64,000 nucleotides of DNA from an uncultured Pseudomonadota bacterium (lineage in GTDB: Bacteria; Pseudomonadota; Zetaproteobacteria; Mariprofundales; Mariprofundaceae): NCBI GenBank assembly GCA_913055645.1, contig CAJXLC010000001.1:25829-89828 (forward strand), in the 5' to 3' direction. Below, piece after piece: positions 1 to 9,157 of the stretch. The notes under the pieces were generated by a model. It ran no database searches, was not told where the DNA came from, and was given only the letters and a program-made list of their open reading frames with translations. The stretch's first letter is position 1, and every line of letters starts with the position of its first letter. Both the position numbers and the translations under genes were made by a program.

Positions 1-157
<157 letters not shown>

Positions 158-173
158 TTATTAAATCTGGGTT

Positions 174-210
174 GTAAAAAATGAGGGGGGGATATTGCTA
201 TTCCCCCTCA
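174..210 (-). terminator. Hairpin plus T-run between porin and P-II gene
   Basis: Read on the minus strand, TGAGGGGG pairs with CCCCCTCA around a short A/T-rich loop and is followed directly by TTTTTT. This is an intrinsic-terminator shape placed after the porin stop and before the P-II ribosome site. It could terminate or attenuate porin transcripts before the P-II gene. No separate promoter for the P-II gene is evident in the roughly 90-base gap. Confidence 0.6.
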
Positions 211-221
211 AATTGAAACCA

Positions 222-989
222 TTAGTATGCGAAGTTTAATCCCGCAACGACTTCATTTTTTGCTGTAACGCCATAAATTGAGCGATTGCCTGCTGCATCT
301 TTACCAATCACTGGTACAGTTGCAGTAAGAGAAGGTGTCATTGTCATACCAGCAACTTCAATATCTTTGCTAACGCCTATTGTTACTAGATTAAAACCAT
401 TTTTAAACTGGCTTGTTGTAGGGCGGTTAACCGTATCTTTTTTCCAGTTGGCGTAAGAAATTGACCCTGAAATATCAAAGTTTTTGATAGAAGTTGATAG
501 ACCAATATCTACCCAAGTATCACCTCTAAGGTATGCATTATTGTAGCTATCTTTGACATTATAATAAGCGGTTACAGATAGAGGGCCATATGCCAAACCA
601 GCATAAACTTCTGGGAAGTTGGAAGCAGAATCATAAAGGTAGGTATAACCAATAGCGCCAACTGAATAATCAAGACCGCTATCACCAAAACTATTTGAAT
701 AATCAAGTGTCCAGTCAAATTCGACAACATCACGACCGCCAAATTGGGGGGCTGAAGATGGATAGTCGTTAGAAAACCATACTGATGCGGATAAGCCGTC
801 AATGCCTGCACTAAAATCGCCTTGTATGGCAGCTTTGCCAGTTGTTTGTGTTACACCACGCCAGACATATTGGCTGACAACACCCATGTCTCCAGATAAT
901 TCTAAATCACCAGCTTGTGCAGGTGTAATCGAGGCGGTAAAACCTAGCCCCATTAATACTGTAAGTGTATAACGAATAGTCTTGTTCAC
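222..989 (-). CDS. Putative outer-membrane porin of the TorF / TIGR02001 type
   Basis: This is a 255-residue exported protein. The signal peptide is residues 1-26, with a probable cleavage after AQA. The mature part is rich in alternating aromatic and polar residues (for example MGVVSQYVWRGVTQT near its start) and ends in an aromatic residue (NFAY), as expected of an outer-membrane beta-barrel. The overall look matches the family annotated as TIGR02001/TorF putative porins, which are often linked to P-II and ammonium transporter genes. Start is GTG at 989, preceded by AAAGGAGG at good spacing. A sigma-54-like promoter lies about 65 bases upstream, suggesting nitrogen control. The transported substrate is unknown; uptake of a nitrogen compound is inference from position only. 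Confidence 0.75.
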   Translation of the reverse strand: MNKTIRYTLTVLMGLGFTASITPAQAGDLELSGDMGVVSQYVWRGVTQTTGKAAIQGDFSAGIDGLSASVWFSNDYPSSAPQFGGRDVVEFDWTLDYSNSFGDSGLDYSVGAIGYTYLYDSASNFPEVYAGLAYGPLSVTAYYNVKDSYNNAYLRGDTWVDIGLSTSIKNFDISGSISYANWKKDTVNRPTTSQFKNGFNLVTIGVSKDIEVAGMTMTPSLTATVPVIGKDAAGNRSIYGVTAKNEVVAGLNFAY

Positions 990-1053
990 AAGAATATTCC
1001 TCCTTTGTTGAAATATTTATAATATCCAAAAAAGGATAAGATACTTCTGTATA

Positions 1054-1069
1054 AACAATCTATATGCCA
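1054..1069 (-). promoter_or_regulatory. Sigma-54 (RpoN)-like promoter for porin and P-II gene
   Basis: On the minus strand the bases read TGGCATATAGATTGTT. Against TGGCAYRNNNNTTGCW this matches every fixed position except the C of the -12 GC. Spacing between the -24 GG and the -12 element is exact. A start about 12 bases downstream would give a leader of roughly 50 bases before the porin GTG. RpoN control fits a P-II operon. I could not find a clear NtrC enhancer pair upstream. Confidence 0.45.
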
Positions 1070-1355
1070 AATAGTTATGATGTTTATTTATTTCCCTTAA
1101 CATATTGAAATATAATGATAAATATTTATTTTTATAGGTATCTATGTTTTTTTGAATAAGCTTTTTCTGTATTTAATGATTAAATAATAGTCTTTAAAAG
1201 ATTAAATAATAGGCATAAATAAATAATGAATGGCAAATGTGCTTAAAGTGCCAACTGTGTTGGTGGCGAATTTGGTTTTTATCGTTATGGTTCGCTTTAT
1301 GATATCAGATTGAGTTTTATATATTAGAATTTAAGTAGTGAAGGAGATTGTTTTA
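1070..1355. other. Divergent intergenic region, AT-rich, no gene seen
   Basis: This lies between the porin promoter and the membrane-protein gene at 1356. It is AT-rich with no credible coding frame on either strand. A TATGAT near 1298 could be a -10 for the plus-strand gene, but I see no matching -35. Enhancer sites for the sigma-54-like promoter would be expected here; none is clear. Confidence 0.4.
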
Positions 1356-1862
1356 ATGGCGCATTTTGAGTTTGCCCCTTGGGGAATGTTTTTTGCAGGC
1401 GTGATGTATGTGATTGGCAATGGTGTGTGGGCGAATCATCTCGTGCGCGAACGGCGCTGGTTGGGTTGGGTGTTGTGGGTATTGTCAGGTGTTGGTTTGC
1501 TGTTTTTGGCGGCCATGTTTGAAATGCGCTTAGATACAACATCGGAGCTTGGTGTTTGGCAGCGTTTAACCTCGGTTGATATGGAAAATCATTGGATTGC
1601 ATTAACTTTATTTGCGTTGATGTCTGTGCCTGGTGCGACATGTGTTTTGTTAAAGCAAAATGTTCGTTGGACGCGGGCGGCATTGGTGTTGCCAGCGCTA
1701 TTGGTGTTTATTCCTTTGGGTCAGCAGCTAGCAAACCCAAATGATAGTTATACTGCATTGAGCTTGGGTGTTGCATTGGCAGTTTCAGGTGTGATGTTGA
1801 TGTGGCAAATGGTGTTGGACTGCGAGCCAAAAGAAGCTTCAAAGGGCAATGTGGCCGCATGA
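1356..1862 (+). CDS. Small integral membrane protein of unknown function
   Basis: The protein has 168 residues and I do not recognise it. It has about five hydrophobic segments (near residues 8-25, 37-57, 80-100, 107-122 and 131-150) separated by short loops, one carrying RERRW (positive, probably cytoplasmic). The tail after the last segment is short and polar. Start chosen at ATG 1356 because GGAG lies 8-9 bases upstream; an in-frame GTG at 1338 would sit on the ribosome site itself. The stop overlaps the argB start as ATGA, so the two genes are probably translated together. Nothing in the sequence links its function to arginine synthesis. Confidence 0.7.
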   Translation: MAHFEFAPWGMFFAGVMYVIGNGVWANHLVRERRWLGWVLWVLSGVGLLFLAAMFEMRLDTTSELGVWQRLTSVDMENHWIALTLFALMSVPGATCVLLKQNVRWTRAALVLPALLVFIPLGQQLANPNDSYTALSLGVALAVSGVMLMWQMVLDCEPKEASKGNVAA

Positions 1863-2743
1863 AACATGCAACCTCTCGTGCTGATACTCTGATTGAAGCG
1901 CTGCCATACTTGCAGCGTTTTTCCGGTCAGACCATTGTCATTAAATATGGTGGCAATGCCATGGTTGAAGAGAGTCTAAAATCTAGTTTTGCTATGGATA
2001 TTACCTTACTTAAGCAGGTGGGTATCAACCCTGTGATTGTGCATGGTGGTGGCCCGCAAATTGGTCAGGTATTGGGGCAAGTAGGGAAAGAAGCTAGGTT
2101 TATTGATGGTATGCGGGTGACTGATAGTGAAACCATGGATGTGGTTGAAATGGTGTTGGCAGGTCGTGTGAATAAAGAAATTGTTGCCAGCATCAATCGT
2201 GCTGGTGGTAAGGCGGTTGGTTTATCAGGTAAAGATGGCGGCTTGATTTGTGCGCGGAAAATGACGTTAAAAAAGAACGCGCCTGAATTGGATGTGCCTG
2301 AAATTATTGATCTTGGGCATGTTGGACAGGTACATAAGATTCATACGGGTATTTTAAGCCTTTTGGAGCAAGATAAGTTTGTGCCAGTGATTGCGCCTGT
2401 GGGTTACCATAAAGCGGAAGGGCAAAGCTATAATATCAACGCTGATTTGGTGGCGGGTGCTATTGCCGAAGCTTTGGGTGCAGAAAAACTAATTTTGCTA
2501 ACCGATGTGGCTGGTGTGTTGGATGCGGATAAACAATTGTGCTCAAGTTTCACAGCTGAAAAGGCACGCTCGTGGATTGCTGAGGGTGTGATTGCTGGCG
2601 GCATGATTCCAAAGGTGAATTGCTGCTTGGATGCCGTGGACGGTGGTGTTGGTCGAGCTCATATTATTGATGGTCGGGTGCCGCATGCGCTTATTTTGGA
2701 GATGTTTACTGATGAAGGTGTAGGGACAGTCTTTGCTGCGTAA
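1859..2743 (+). CDS. argB: Acetylglutamate kinase
   Basis: This protein of 294 residues phosphorylates N-acetyl-L-glutamate with ATP, the second step of arginine synthesis, in the cytoplasm. Family marks are IKYGGNAM near residue 29, VHGGGPQIG near residue 60 and the late [14 protein letters not shown] region, all typical of the amino-acid kinase fold. Length is normal for ArgB. I chose ATG 1859, which overlaps the stop of the preceding membrane-protein gene (ATGA); longer upstream in-frame starts would read through that gene. No other arginine gene is in the window. Confidence 0.95.
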   Translation: MKHATSRADTLIEALPYLQRFSGQTIVIKYGGNAMVEESLKSSFAMDITLLKQVGINPVIVHGGGPQIGQVLGQVGKEARFIDGMRVTDSETMDVVEMVLAGRVNKEIVASINRAGGKAVGLSGKDGGLICARKMTLKKNAPELDVPEIIDLGHVGQVHKIHTGILSLLEQDKFVPVIAPVGYHKAEGQSYNINADLVAGAIAEALGAEKLILLTDVAGVLDADKQLCSSFTAEKARSWIAEGVIAGGMIPKVNCCLDAVDGGVGRAHIIDGRVPHALILEMFTDEGVGTVFAA

Positions 2744-2795
2744 ATAAGCTGGGCTGTTTGTATGGTGTTGGTTTTTATAATATTTGGAGGATGGG

Positions 2796-3092
2796 ATGAT
2801 ACGTTTACTTTCAATAGTGATGATGATGTTTTTTTTAAGTGTCGGCTATATTGATAATAGCTATGCTCATTCTGATCACGAACATGATAAGTATGAGCAA
2901 GAGCACGAAAAACATGATAGTGACCGTCATGATAAATACGAGCGTGAGTCTGGCCATGAGCAGGATGAGCATTCACAGCGTGCTTCACACCGTCAAGATG
3001 CAGTCAGTCAGAGCCTTGATGCTGTAGGTAATGGTGTTGACAAGACTGCTCGTAAAATTAAACAAGCCAAGGAGTGGTGGCAGTTCTGGTAA
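2796..3092 (+). CDS. Small exported His/Glu/Asp-rich protein
   Basis: A 98-residue protein that I cannot assign to a family. Residues 1-24 or so form a signal peptide (MIRLLSIVMMMFFLSVG...SYA). The next 43 residues contain nine histidines interleaved with Glu, Asp and Lys (HSDHEHD, EHEKHDSDRHDK). The C-terminus is an amphipathic basic stretch ending in EWWQFW. Such a composition suggests metal binding in the periplasm, but no defined motif is present. ATG 2796 was chosen because GGAGG lies 5 bases upstream. It follows argB by 52 bases and could share its transcript. Confidence 0.6.
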   Translation: MIRLLSIVMMMFFLSVGYIDNSYAHSDHEHDKYEQEHEKHDSDRHDKYERESGHEQDEHSQRASHRQDAVSQSLDAVGNGVDKTARKIKQAKEWWQFW

Positions 3093-3325
3093 GTTAAAAG
3101 CCTCTTAATTTTGCTTGTTTTGCTTTATTTTGGTGCTTCTTTGAAGCGTATATTGTGTATGTTTGTAGGGGGTGTAAAGCTATTGTTGCATAGAATTCTT
3201 GCGTGTTAAGGTGATTGTCGGTAGAAAGCGCGACACTTCGCACACTGCCCTTCCATTGTGCTTGTTGTTTTATGTTTAAAATAAACAAGTTTTGGGTGGT
3301 GGAGGATTAACAACTGGAGGACTTT

Positions 3326-4153
3326 ATGTCTCAATATACTATGAAACAGCTGCTAGAAGCAGGTGTTCACTTTGGTCATCAGACCCGTCGCTGGAACCCT
3401 AAAATGGCACCGTACATTTTTGGTCAACGTAATGGCATTCACATCGTTGATTTGCAAAAAACATTGCGTATGGCAAATGAAGCCTATTCATTTATGCGTG
3501 AGTTGGCTGCTGCAGGTGGTCAGGTTTTGTTCGTGGGAACAAAGCGTCAAGCACGTGAAGCGATTAAAGAAGAATCATTGCGCGCTGGTCAATATTTTGT
3601 AAATCACCGTTGGTTGGGTGGTACATTGACCAACTTCCAAACTGTTCAGCAATCTGTTCGCAAGATGAAAGATTTGCAGCGTCAGAAAGAAGAAGGCGTG
3701 TTTGAACTGCTAACCAAAAAAGAAGCATTACAGAAACAGCGTGCTTTGGATAAATTGGAGCGTTCATTGGGCGGTATCAAGGATATGTTAAACCTTCCTG
3801 ATTGCTTGTTCGTGATGGATGTTCGCAAAGAAGAGTTGGCTGTAAAAGAAGCTAAAATCTTGGGCATTCCTGTGGTTGCTGTTGTTGATACTAATTGTGA
3901 TCCAAGTGGTATTGATTATATCATTCCTGGTAATGATGATGCGATTCGTGCCGTGCGTTTGTTTTGTAATAAAACTGCAGATGCAATTATTGATGGTGCA
4001 GAAGCATTTAAAATTGAAAATGCAGAAGATGGCGAAGATATTGTTGAAGCCATGACACATGCTGCTGAAGAAGCTGAAGCCACAGAAGTTGAAACAGCAG
4101 AAGCTGCAACAACTGAAGTTGCAGATGAAACTGCGACGGACAAAGCTGCTTAA
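3326..4153 (+). CDS. rpsB: 30S ribosomal protein S2
   Basis: A 275-residue S2 protein, starting [20 protein letters not shown] and containing [30 protein letters not shown] and VDTNCDP, all hallmark S2 segments. Residues from about 230 form an Ala/Glu/Thr-rich acidic tail, longer than in E. coli and probably disordered. GGAGG lies 7 bases before the ATG. The 233-base leader upstream (3093-3325) holds no gene and presumably contains the promoter, but I could not place one firmly. The gene is followed by tsf, the classic S2-EF-Ts pair, with a hairpin between. Confidence 0.97.
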   Translation: MSQYTMKQLLEAGVHFGHQTRRWNPKMAPYIFGQRNGIHIVDLQKTLRMANEAYSFMRELAAAGGQVLFVGTKRQAREAIKEESLRAGQYFVNHRWLGGTLTNFQTVQQSVRKMKDLQRQKEEGVFELLTKKEALQKQRALDKLERSLGGIKDMLNLPDCLFVMDVRKEELAVKEAKILGIPVVAVVDTNCDPSGIDYIIPGNDDAIRAVRLFCNKTADAIIDGAEAFKIENAEDGEDIVEAMTHAAEEAEATEVETAEAATTEVADETATDKAA

Positions 4154-4160
4154 TAATTTT

Positions 4161-4190
4161 GGGGCGGCTTATGTCGCCCTTTTTATTTTT
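4161..4190 (+). terminator. Intrinsic terminator/attenuator between rpsB and tsf
   Basis: GGGCG and CGCCC form a stem around GCTTATGT, followed by TTTTTATTTTT. It sits 8 bases after the rpsB stop and 44 bases before the tsf start, so it may cut expression of the rest of the long downstream block relative to rpsB. Confidence 0.7.
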
Positions 4191-4233
4191 AAATATAGAT
4201 AACTAGAATGATATTGGAATTGGAGGATAGGTC

Positions 4234-5127
4234 ATGGCCAAGATTACGGCTGCTGATGTAAAGAAACTGCGCGAAGCTACTGGCGCTGGTATGATGGATT
4301 GTAAAAAAGCATTGAATGAGGTTGATGGTAACCATGATGCTGCTGTGGACTTTTTGCGTAAAAAAGGTTTGGCTGCTGCTTCTAAGAAAGCGGGTCGTGT
4401 AGCAGCAGAAGGTGTTGTTGCAACTGCAACGCAAGGTAATGCTTCTGTTGTTTTGGAAGTAAATGCAGAAACTGATTTTGTCAGTAAAAACGAGCAGTTT
4501 GTAGCGTTTGTTGATGCGTTAAATGCATTGATTTTGGACAAACGTCCTGCTGATGTAGATGCTTTGAAAGCATTGCCATTTGATGGTGGATTAAATGTTG
4601 AACAAGCATTGTCACAATTGATTGCTACTATTGGCGAAAATATGAGTATTCGTCGTTTTGCAGTGCTTGAAAGTGATGGTGCGACTGCGTCATATATTCA
4701 TGGCGCTGGTAAAATTGGTGTGTTGGTTGCGATTGATGGTGATTCAAATGATGCCTTGCAAGAGGTTGCGCGTGGCGTAGCGATGCATGTGGCTGCTGTG
4801 AATCCGATGTTTATATCACGTGGTGAAGTGACGGAAGATGCCGTTGAACGTGAACGCAAAGTGTTAACAGACCGTGCTTTAGCAAGTGGTAAGCCTGCTG
4901 CGATTGTTGAAAAAATCGTAACAGGTCAAATGAATAAATTTTATTCTGAAAACTGTTTGTTGGATCAAGAATTTGTTATGGATACTGATACAACGGTTGC
5001 TAAGGCAATTAAGGCTGTTCAAGCGGATGCTGAGCTTGTGGGTATGGTTCGTTTCGGTTTGGGCGAAGGCATTGAAAAAGAAGAAAATGATTTTGCTGCC
5101 GAAGTTGCTGCACAGGTTAACGGTTAA
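4234..5127 (+). CDS. tsf: Translation elongation factor Ts
   Basis: This 297-residue protein regenerates EF-Tu-GTP by nucleotide exchange. The N-terminal UBA-like module (VKKLREATGAGMMDCKKAL, residues 8-26) is followed by the core signature TDFVSKNEQF, near residue 80, that contacts EF-Tu. Length is close to the E. coli protein. ATG 4234 has GGAGG upstream. It is followed by pyrH after 42 bases. Confidence 0.97.
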   Translation: MAKITAADVKKLREATGAGMMDCKKALNEVDGNHDAAVDFLRKKGLAAASKKAGRVAAEGVVATATQGNASVVLEVNAETDFVSKNEQFVAFVDALNALILDKRPADVDALKALPFDGGLNVEQALSQLIATIGENMSIRRFAVLESDGATASYIHGAGKIGVLVAIDGDSNDALQEVARGVAMHVAAVNPMFISRGEVTEDAVERERKVLTDRALASGKPAAIVEKIVTGQMNKFYSENCLLDQEFVMDTDTTVAKAIKAVQADAELVGMVRFGLGEGIEKEENDFAAEVAAQVNG

Positions 5128-5169
5128 GCAGAGTTTCTGATGATACAAATCGCCAAGGAGGTTTCAACA

Positions 5170-5892
5170 ATGCCAAGTGAAAATAAATATAAACGTGTGT
5201 TGTTGAAGCTTTCTGGTGAAGTGTTGATGGGTGACGGTGCGTATGGCATTGAGCCTGATACGATTAACCGTTTGGCTGCTGAGTTGATTGAAGTGACAGC
5301 CAGTGGTGTTGAACTCTCCATCGTGATTGGTGGTGGTAATATATTTCGTGGTAATATGGGTACTGCTTCGGGCATGGATAGAGCCAGTGCGGACTATATG
5401 GGTATGATGGCAACAGTCATGAATGCCATTGGTTTGCAAGATGCGTTAGAAAGACAGGGTGCAAATGTCCGTGTGATTTCAGCATTACATATCAAAGAGG
5501 TTGCCGAACCATATATTCGTCGCCGCGCAGTGCGCCATTTGGAAAAAGGACGTATTCTTATTTTTGCTGCGGGTACGGGCAATCCATATTTTACAACTGA
5601 TACTGCGGCAAGTTTGCGTGCAATGGAAATTCAAGCTGATGTGGTGTTGAAAGGCACTAAGGTGAGTGGTGTGTACACGGCTGATCCGATGAAAGACCCT
5701 GATGCAATGCGCTATGATACATTGACGTTCACTGAAGCTTTAACCAAACAATTGGGTGTGATGGATGCGACAGCATTATCATTGTGCCGTGATAATAATA
5801 TGCCGATTGTTGTTTTTGATGTAACAAAATCTGGAGAAATGCTCAAGGCTGTTGCTGGTGAAGCTGTGGGGACGTTGGTGAAAGAGGGGTAA
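5170..5892 (+). CDS. pyrH: UMP kinase
   Basis: A 240-residue protein that phosphorylates UMP to UDP. The sequence shows the amino-acid-kinase-type UMPK features: [13 protein letters not shown] near the start, [10 protein letters not shown] near residue 53 and [13 protein letters not shown] near residue 135. The start at ATG 5170 follows AAGGAGG by 8 bases; an in-frame ATG at 5140 is not preceded by a ribosome site and would extend beyond the family's usual N-terminus. Order tsf-pyrH-frr is conserved across bacteria. Confidence 0.96.
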   Translation: MPSENKYKRVLLKLSGEVLMGDGAYGIEPDTINRLAAELIEVTASGVELSIVIGGGNIFRGNMGTASGMDRASADYMGMMATVMNAIGLQDALERQGANVRVISALHIKEVAEPYIRRRAVRHLEKGRILIFAAGTGNPYFTTDTAASLRAMEIQADVVLKGTKVSGVYTADPMKDPDAMRYDTLTFTEALTKQLGVMDATALSLCRDNNMPIVVFDVTKSGEMLKAVAGEAVGTLVKEG

Positions 5893-5894
5893 AT

Positions 5895-6440
5895 ATGTTT
5901 GCTGCTATTGAAACACGTATGGAAAAAACAATCGCTTCTTTGAAATCGGAGTTGGCGACGATTCGCACAGGACGTGCCAATGCGGCACTGCTTGATCATG
6001 TGCGTGTATCGTATTATGGCTCGGATGTGCCAGTAAGTCAGATTGGTAATATCTCTGTTCCAGAGCCGAGAATGTTACTGGTTTCACCTTGGGAAAAAAC
6101 AGCCTTGGCTGATCTTGAGAAAGCAATCTTAGCATCGGATCTTGGTTTGAATCCAAGTAATGATGGTGAGGTCATTCGCATTATCTTGCCAGAGCTAACG
6201 GAAGAGCGCCGTAAAGACTTGGTCAGGCAGGTGAAACAAGTGGGTGAAAAAGCCAAAGTTTCTGTGCGTAATATCCGTCGTGATGCGAATGATACGGTGA
6301 AAAAACAGGGTAAAGAAGACTCATTGCCTGAAGATGAGACCAAGCGTATGCAAGATAAAATACAAAAGATTACAGATCGCTTCATTGCAGAAGTTGATGC
6401 GGTTGTAGAACATAAAGAAAAAGACATTTTAACTGTTTAA
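5895..6440 (+). CDS. frr: Ribosome recycling factor
   Basis: A 181-residue protein that, with EF-G, splits post-termination ribosomes. It contains LKSELATIRTGRANAALLD (residues 17-35) and VRNIRRDANDTVKK, the conserved long-helix sequences of domain I. It starts 2 bases after the pyrH stop, and its TAA overlaps the uppS ATG (TAATG), implying coupled translation. Confidence 0.96.
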   Translation: MFAAIETRMEKTIASLKSELATIRTGRANAALLDHVRVSYYGSDVPVSQIGNISVPEPRMLLVSPWEKTALADLEKAILASDLGLNPSNDGEVIRIILPELTEERRKDLVRQVKQVGEKAKVSVRNIRRDANDTVKKQGKEDSLPEDETKRMQDKIQKITDRFIAEVDAVVEHKEKDILTV

Positions 6441-7207
6441 TGGGTTTATCCATGACAGACGAGGGTAATACTTTACCTCAACATGTTGCTATTATTATGG
6501 ATGGCAATGGTCGCTGGGCAAAAGCTCAGGGTTTATCGCGCGTGGAAGGGCATAGAAAAGGTGCTGGTCGTGTGCGAGATGTGGTTGAGTGGGCATCCGA
6601 TGCTGGAGTCAAACAAGTTTCTTTGTATGCATTCTCAACGGAGAATTGGAAACGTCCCAAATCAGAAGTTACAGCTTTGATGACCTTGATGGCAACGCTT
6701 CTGCCTTTGGAAATAAAACGTATGAATGAGAGAGGCGCACGCCTCTTGACCTTGGGTGATACGTCTAAATTGCCTTGGATTGCGCGTAAAGCTTTGGATA
6801 AAACATGTAAAGCGACTGAAAATAACAGTAATATTGATGTGATTTTATGTTTAAATTATGGCGGGCATCAGGAAATTCTTGAAGGTGTTAAGCAATTTTG
6901 CGCATCATTTCATGATGATATATCGAAAACTGAGGCTTTAAAGCATTTGAATGAAGACATGTTTCGTTCGTTATTGGGTCGTGATCATATTTTGCCTGTG
7001 GATTTATTGATTCGGACAGGTGGTGAGCGACGCATATCTAATTTTCATCTTTGGGATGCGGCTTATGCTGAATTGTATTTTACAGATCGTCTTTGGCCTG
7101 AATATAATAAAACGGATTTTCATGCAGCCTTGGATGATTTTGCTTCTCGCGAACGACGTTTTGGCAGAACGAGTGAACAGCTAAAGGGTGAGATCGAAGA
7201 TGAATGA
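6440..7207 (+). CDS. uppS: Undecaprenyl diphosphate synthase (cis-prenyltransferase)
   Basis: A 255-residue enzyme that adds isoprene units from IPP to farnesyl-PP to make the C55 lipid carrier for peptidoglycan and other glycans. Signatures are VAIIMDGNGRWAK (catalytic Asp in MDGNGRW), SLYAFSTENWKRP and LLIRTGGERRISNFHLWDAAYAE (split: RTGGE..RISNF). The ATG used overlaps the frr stop; a second ATG four codons later (6452) is possible. The end overlaps cdsA by 8 bases. Confidence 0.95.
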   Translation: MGLSMTDEGNTLPQHVAIIMDGNGRWAKAQGLSRVEGHRKGAGRVRDVVEWASDAGVKQVSLYAFSTENWKRPKSEVTALMTLMATLLPLEIKRMNERGARLLTLGDTSKLPWIARKALDKTCKATENNSNIDVILCLNYGGHQEILEGVKQFCASFHDDISKTEALKHLNEDMFRSLLGRDHILPVDLLIRTGGERRISNFHLWDAAYAELYFTDRLWPEYNKTDFHAALDDFASRERRFGRTSEQLKGEIEDE

Positions 7208-8000
7208 ATTAACGTTGCGCATCATCACGGCTAGTATTTTATTCGCAGGTGCTGTGGGCTGGTTGTTTTATTTGCCGCCATTTTGGTTTGATATTGTATT
7301 GGGCTTGATTGCTGTGGCGGCAACAGTGGAGTTGTTGCGCATGGTTGCTATTGAACACCGTACAAGTTATGGACTGGTTGCGATGCTGGTATGGGTATTG
7401 TTGGTCTCTGGGCATGGTGCTTGGGTCATGTTATCGACAGCGTGGATTGTATTGATGGTTGGGTGGTTATTCTTATTGATAATATATGCAAAAAGTGGTG
7501 AGTTAGAAACTGAGTTTCGCAAATTGGCTTATGCCCAATGGATGATGATTTGGTTGAGCTTGTTTGTACTTGTGATGATGCAATTGCATGCACGTGTGGA
7601 TGGCATCATCTTTATTGCAGGTGCCTGTGCAGGTGTTTGGGCTGCTGATATTGCGGCATACTTTACAGGCAAGACTTGGGGAAATCGCAAATTATGTCCT
7701 GTGGTAAGTCCAGGTAAAACATTGGAAGGTTTGGCTGGTGGTGTTGTGGTAGGGGTTGCAACAGCCATGTTTATTTGGTTGTCTTGGATAGAGATGTCAT
7801 TTGGTTTTGCATTATTGTTAGGAATTGTACTGGTGTTTTGTGCCGTATTGGGTGACTTGGCAGAATCAACCTTAAAACGAGCCGTTGGCGTGAAAGATAG
7901 TGGTAATATGTTGCCTGGGCATGGTGGATTATTAGACCGTGTTGATGCATTGCTTCCAGCTATACCTGCGACAGGGCTCATTTGGATGGTATTCGTATGA
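7200..8000 (+). CDS. cdsA: Phosphatidate cytidylyltransferase
   Basis: A 266-residue integral membrane enzyme that makes CDP-diacylglycerol from phosphatidate and CTP. It has about seven hydrophobic segments, and the C-terminal CdsA signature region is clear: VSPGKTLEGLAGG, then LGDLAESTLKR and KDSGNMLPGHGGLLDRVD. ATG 7200 was preferred over GTG 7188 because AAGGGTGAG lies about 9 bases upstream. It ends in ATGA with dxr. Confidence 0.93.
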   Translation: MNELTLRIITASILFAGAVGWLFYLPPFWFDIVLGLIAVAATVELLRMVAIEHRTSYGLVAMLVWVLLVSGHGAWVMLSTAWIVLMVGWLFLLIIYAKSGELETEFRKLAYAQWMMIWLSLFVLVMMQLHARVDGIIFIAGACAGVWAADIAAYFTGKTWGNRKLCPVVSPGKTLEGLAGGVVVGVATAMFIWLSWIEMSFGFALLLGIVLVFCAVLGDLAESTLKRAVGVKDSGNMLPGHGGLLDRVDALLPAIPATGLIWMVFV

Positions 8001-9157
8001 CCCAAAAGAAAATGAAACTAACCATTTTAGGGGCAACAGGCTCGATTGGCGCAAGCACAGCAGACGTGATGTTGCGTCATCCTGATAAGTTTGAAGCTTA
8101 TGCCTTGGTTGGACATCGTAATAGTTCACGCATGTTGGAGTTGGCAGAGCAATTAAAGCCTACAATTGTGATTATGACTGATGAAGATGCGGTTACTGAA
8201 TTAAAGGGTAAGCTGCCTCAAGGTGTAGCGTTGCAAGAGGGTATGGATGCAGCGATTGCTGCAGCATCGGAAACTTCAGTTGATATGGTCATGGCAGCAA
8301 TGGTGGGCTCGGCTGGTTTACCAGCAGCCTTGGCAGCGGTGCATGCTGGTAAACGTGTAGGCTTGGCAAATAAAGAGTGTTTGGTAACCGCAGGTCGTAT
8401 TTTTATGCAGGCTGCCAAGGATTACGGTGCGGATGTGGTGCCTGTGGACTCTGAGCATGCGGCTGTGCATCAAGCCTTGGTGGGTCATGACCATGGTTCG
8501 ATTACACGTATTATTTTAACCGCTTCTGGCGGACCTTTTCGTGACCGTGAACCTGCGAGTTTGGTGAATGTGACACCCGAAGAGGCTATTGCCCATCCGA
8601 ATTGGAGCATGGGTGCAAAAATCAGTGTGGATTCTGCCACCATGATGAATAAAGCCTTGGAATTGGTTGAAGCACATTGGTTATTTGATATGCCTGCGGA
8701 TAAATTATCTGCCATTATTCATCCGCAAAGTATTGTGCATGGCATGGTAGAATACCGTGATGGTTCGGTTTTGGCACAATTGGCAGAGCCCGATATGCGT
8801 TCTCCCATTGCCTATGCTTTGCAGATAGGTGAACGATTGGATGCTGGTATTTCTTGGCTTGATTTGGCAAAAACAGGGCGTTTGGATTTTCAGGCGGTGG
8901 ATATAGAGCACTTTCCTGCGATGCGTTTGGTGCAAACAGTGATGCAGGGTAATGATACATTGGCAATCAGTATGAACGCCGCCAATGAAGTTGCTAATCA
9001 AGCATTTCGTGACCGTAAGCTTGGTTTTATGGATATTGTGCATACGGTTGAGGAAGTTTTGGAAAAGGTGAAAAATATACCCGTTGATAATCTTGATGAT
9101 GTTTGGGTGCATGACCGTGAAGCGCGCCGTTTAGCGCAGGAGATAATTGTTTTATGA
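7997..9157 (+). CDS. dxr: 1-deoxy-D-xylulose 5-phosphate reductoisomerase
   Basis: A 386-residue enzyme of the MEP isoprenoid route that converts DXP to MEP with NADPH. LTILGATGSIGASTAD is the dinucleotide-binding start; VPVDSEHAAVHQAL and SAIIHPQSIVHGMVEY are conserved around the metal and substrate site. The start ATG 7997 overlaps the cdsA stop (ATGA); ATG 8012 is an alternative. It supplies precursors for the uppS enzyme encoded just upstream. Confidence 0.96.
   Translation: MTQKKMKLTILGATGSIGASTADVMLRHPDKFEAYALVGHRNSSRMLELAEQLKPTIVIMTDEDAVTELKGKLPQGVALQEGMDAAIAAASETSVDMVMAAMVGSAGLPAALAAVHAGKRVGLANKECLVTAGRIFMQAAKDYGADVVPVDSEHAAVHQALVGHDHGSITRIILTASGGPFRDREPASLVNVTPEEAIAHPNWSMGAKISVDSATMMNKALELVEAHWLFDMPADKLSAIIHPQSIVHGMVEYRDGSVLAQLAEPDMRSPIAYALQIGERLDAGISWLDLAKTGRLDFQAVDIEHFPAMRLVQTVMQGNDTLAISMNAANEVANQAFRDRKLGFMDIVHTVEEVLEKVKNIPVDNLDDVWVHDREARRLAQEIIVL

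Noticed and set aside
1241..1253. Second sigma-54-like -24 element (TGGCAC on the minus strand)
   Set aside because: No TTGC at the required -12 spacing; the bases there read TTTAAGCAC.
3134..3147. GCTTC-TTT-GAAGC hairpin upstream of rpsB as terminator
   Set aside because: Stem of five pairs with a three-base loop and no following T-run in either direction.
3094..3288. 64-codon minus-strand frame upstream of rpsB
   Set aside because: No ribosome site and no recognisable domain; the region is better explained as the rpsB leader and promoter.
7529..8005. 158-codon minus-strand frame inside cdsA
   Set aside because: Fully antisense to the conserved CdsA signature; Pro/Thr/Asn-rich product without a domain.
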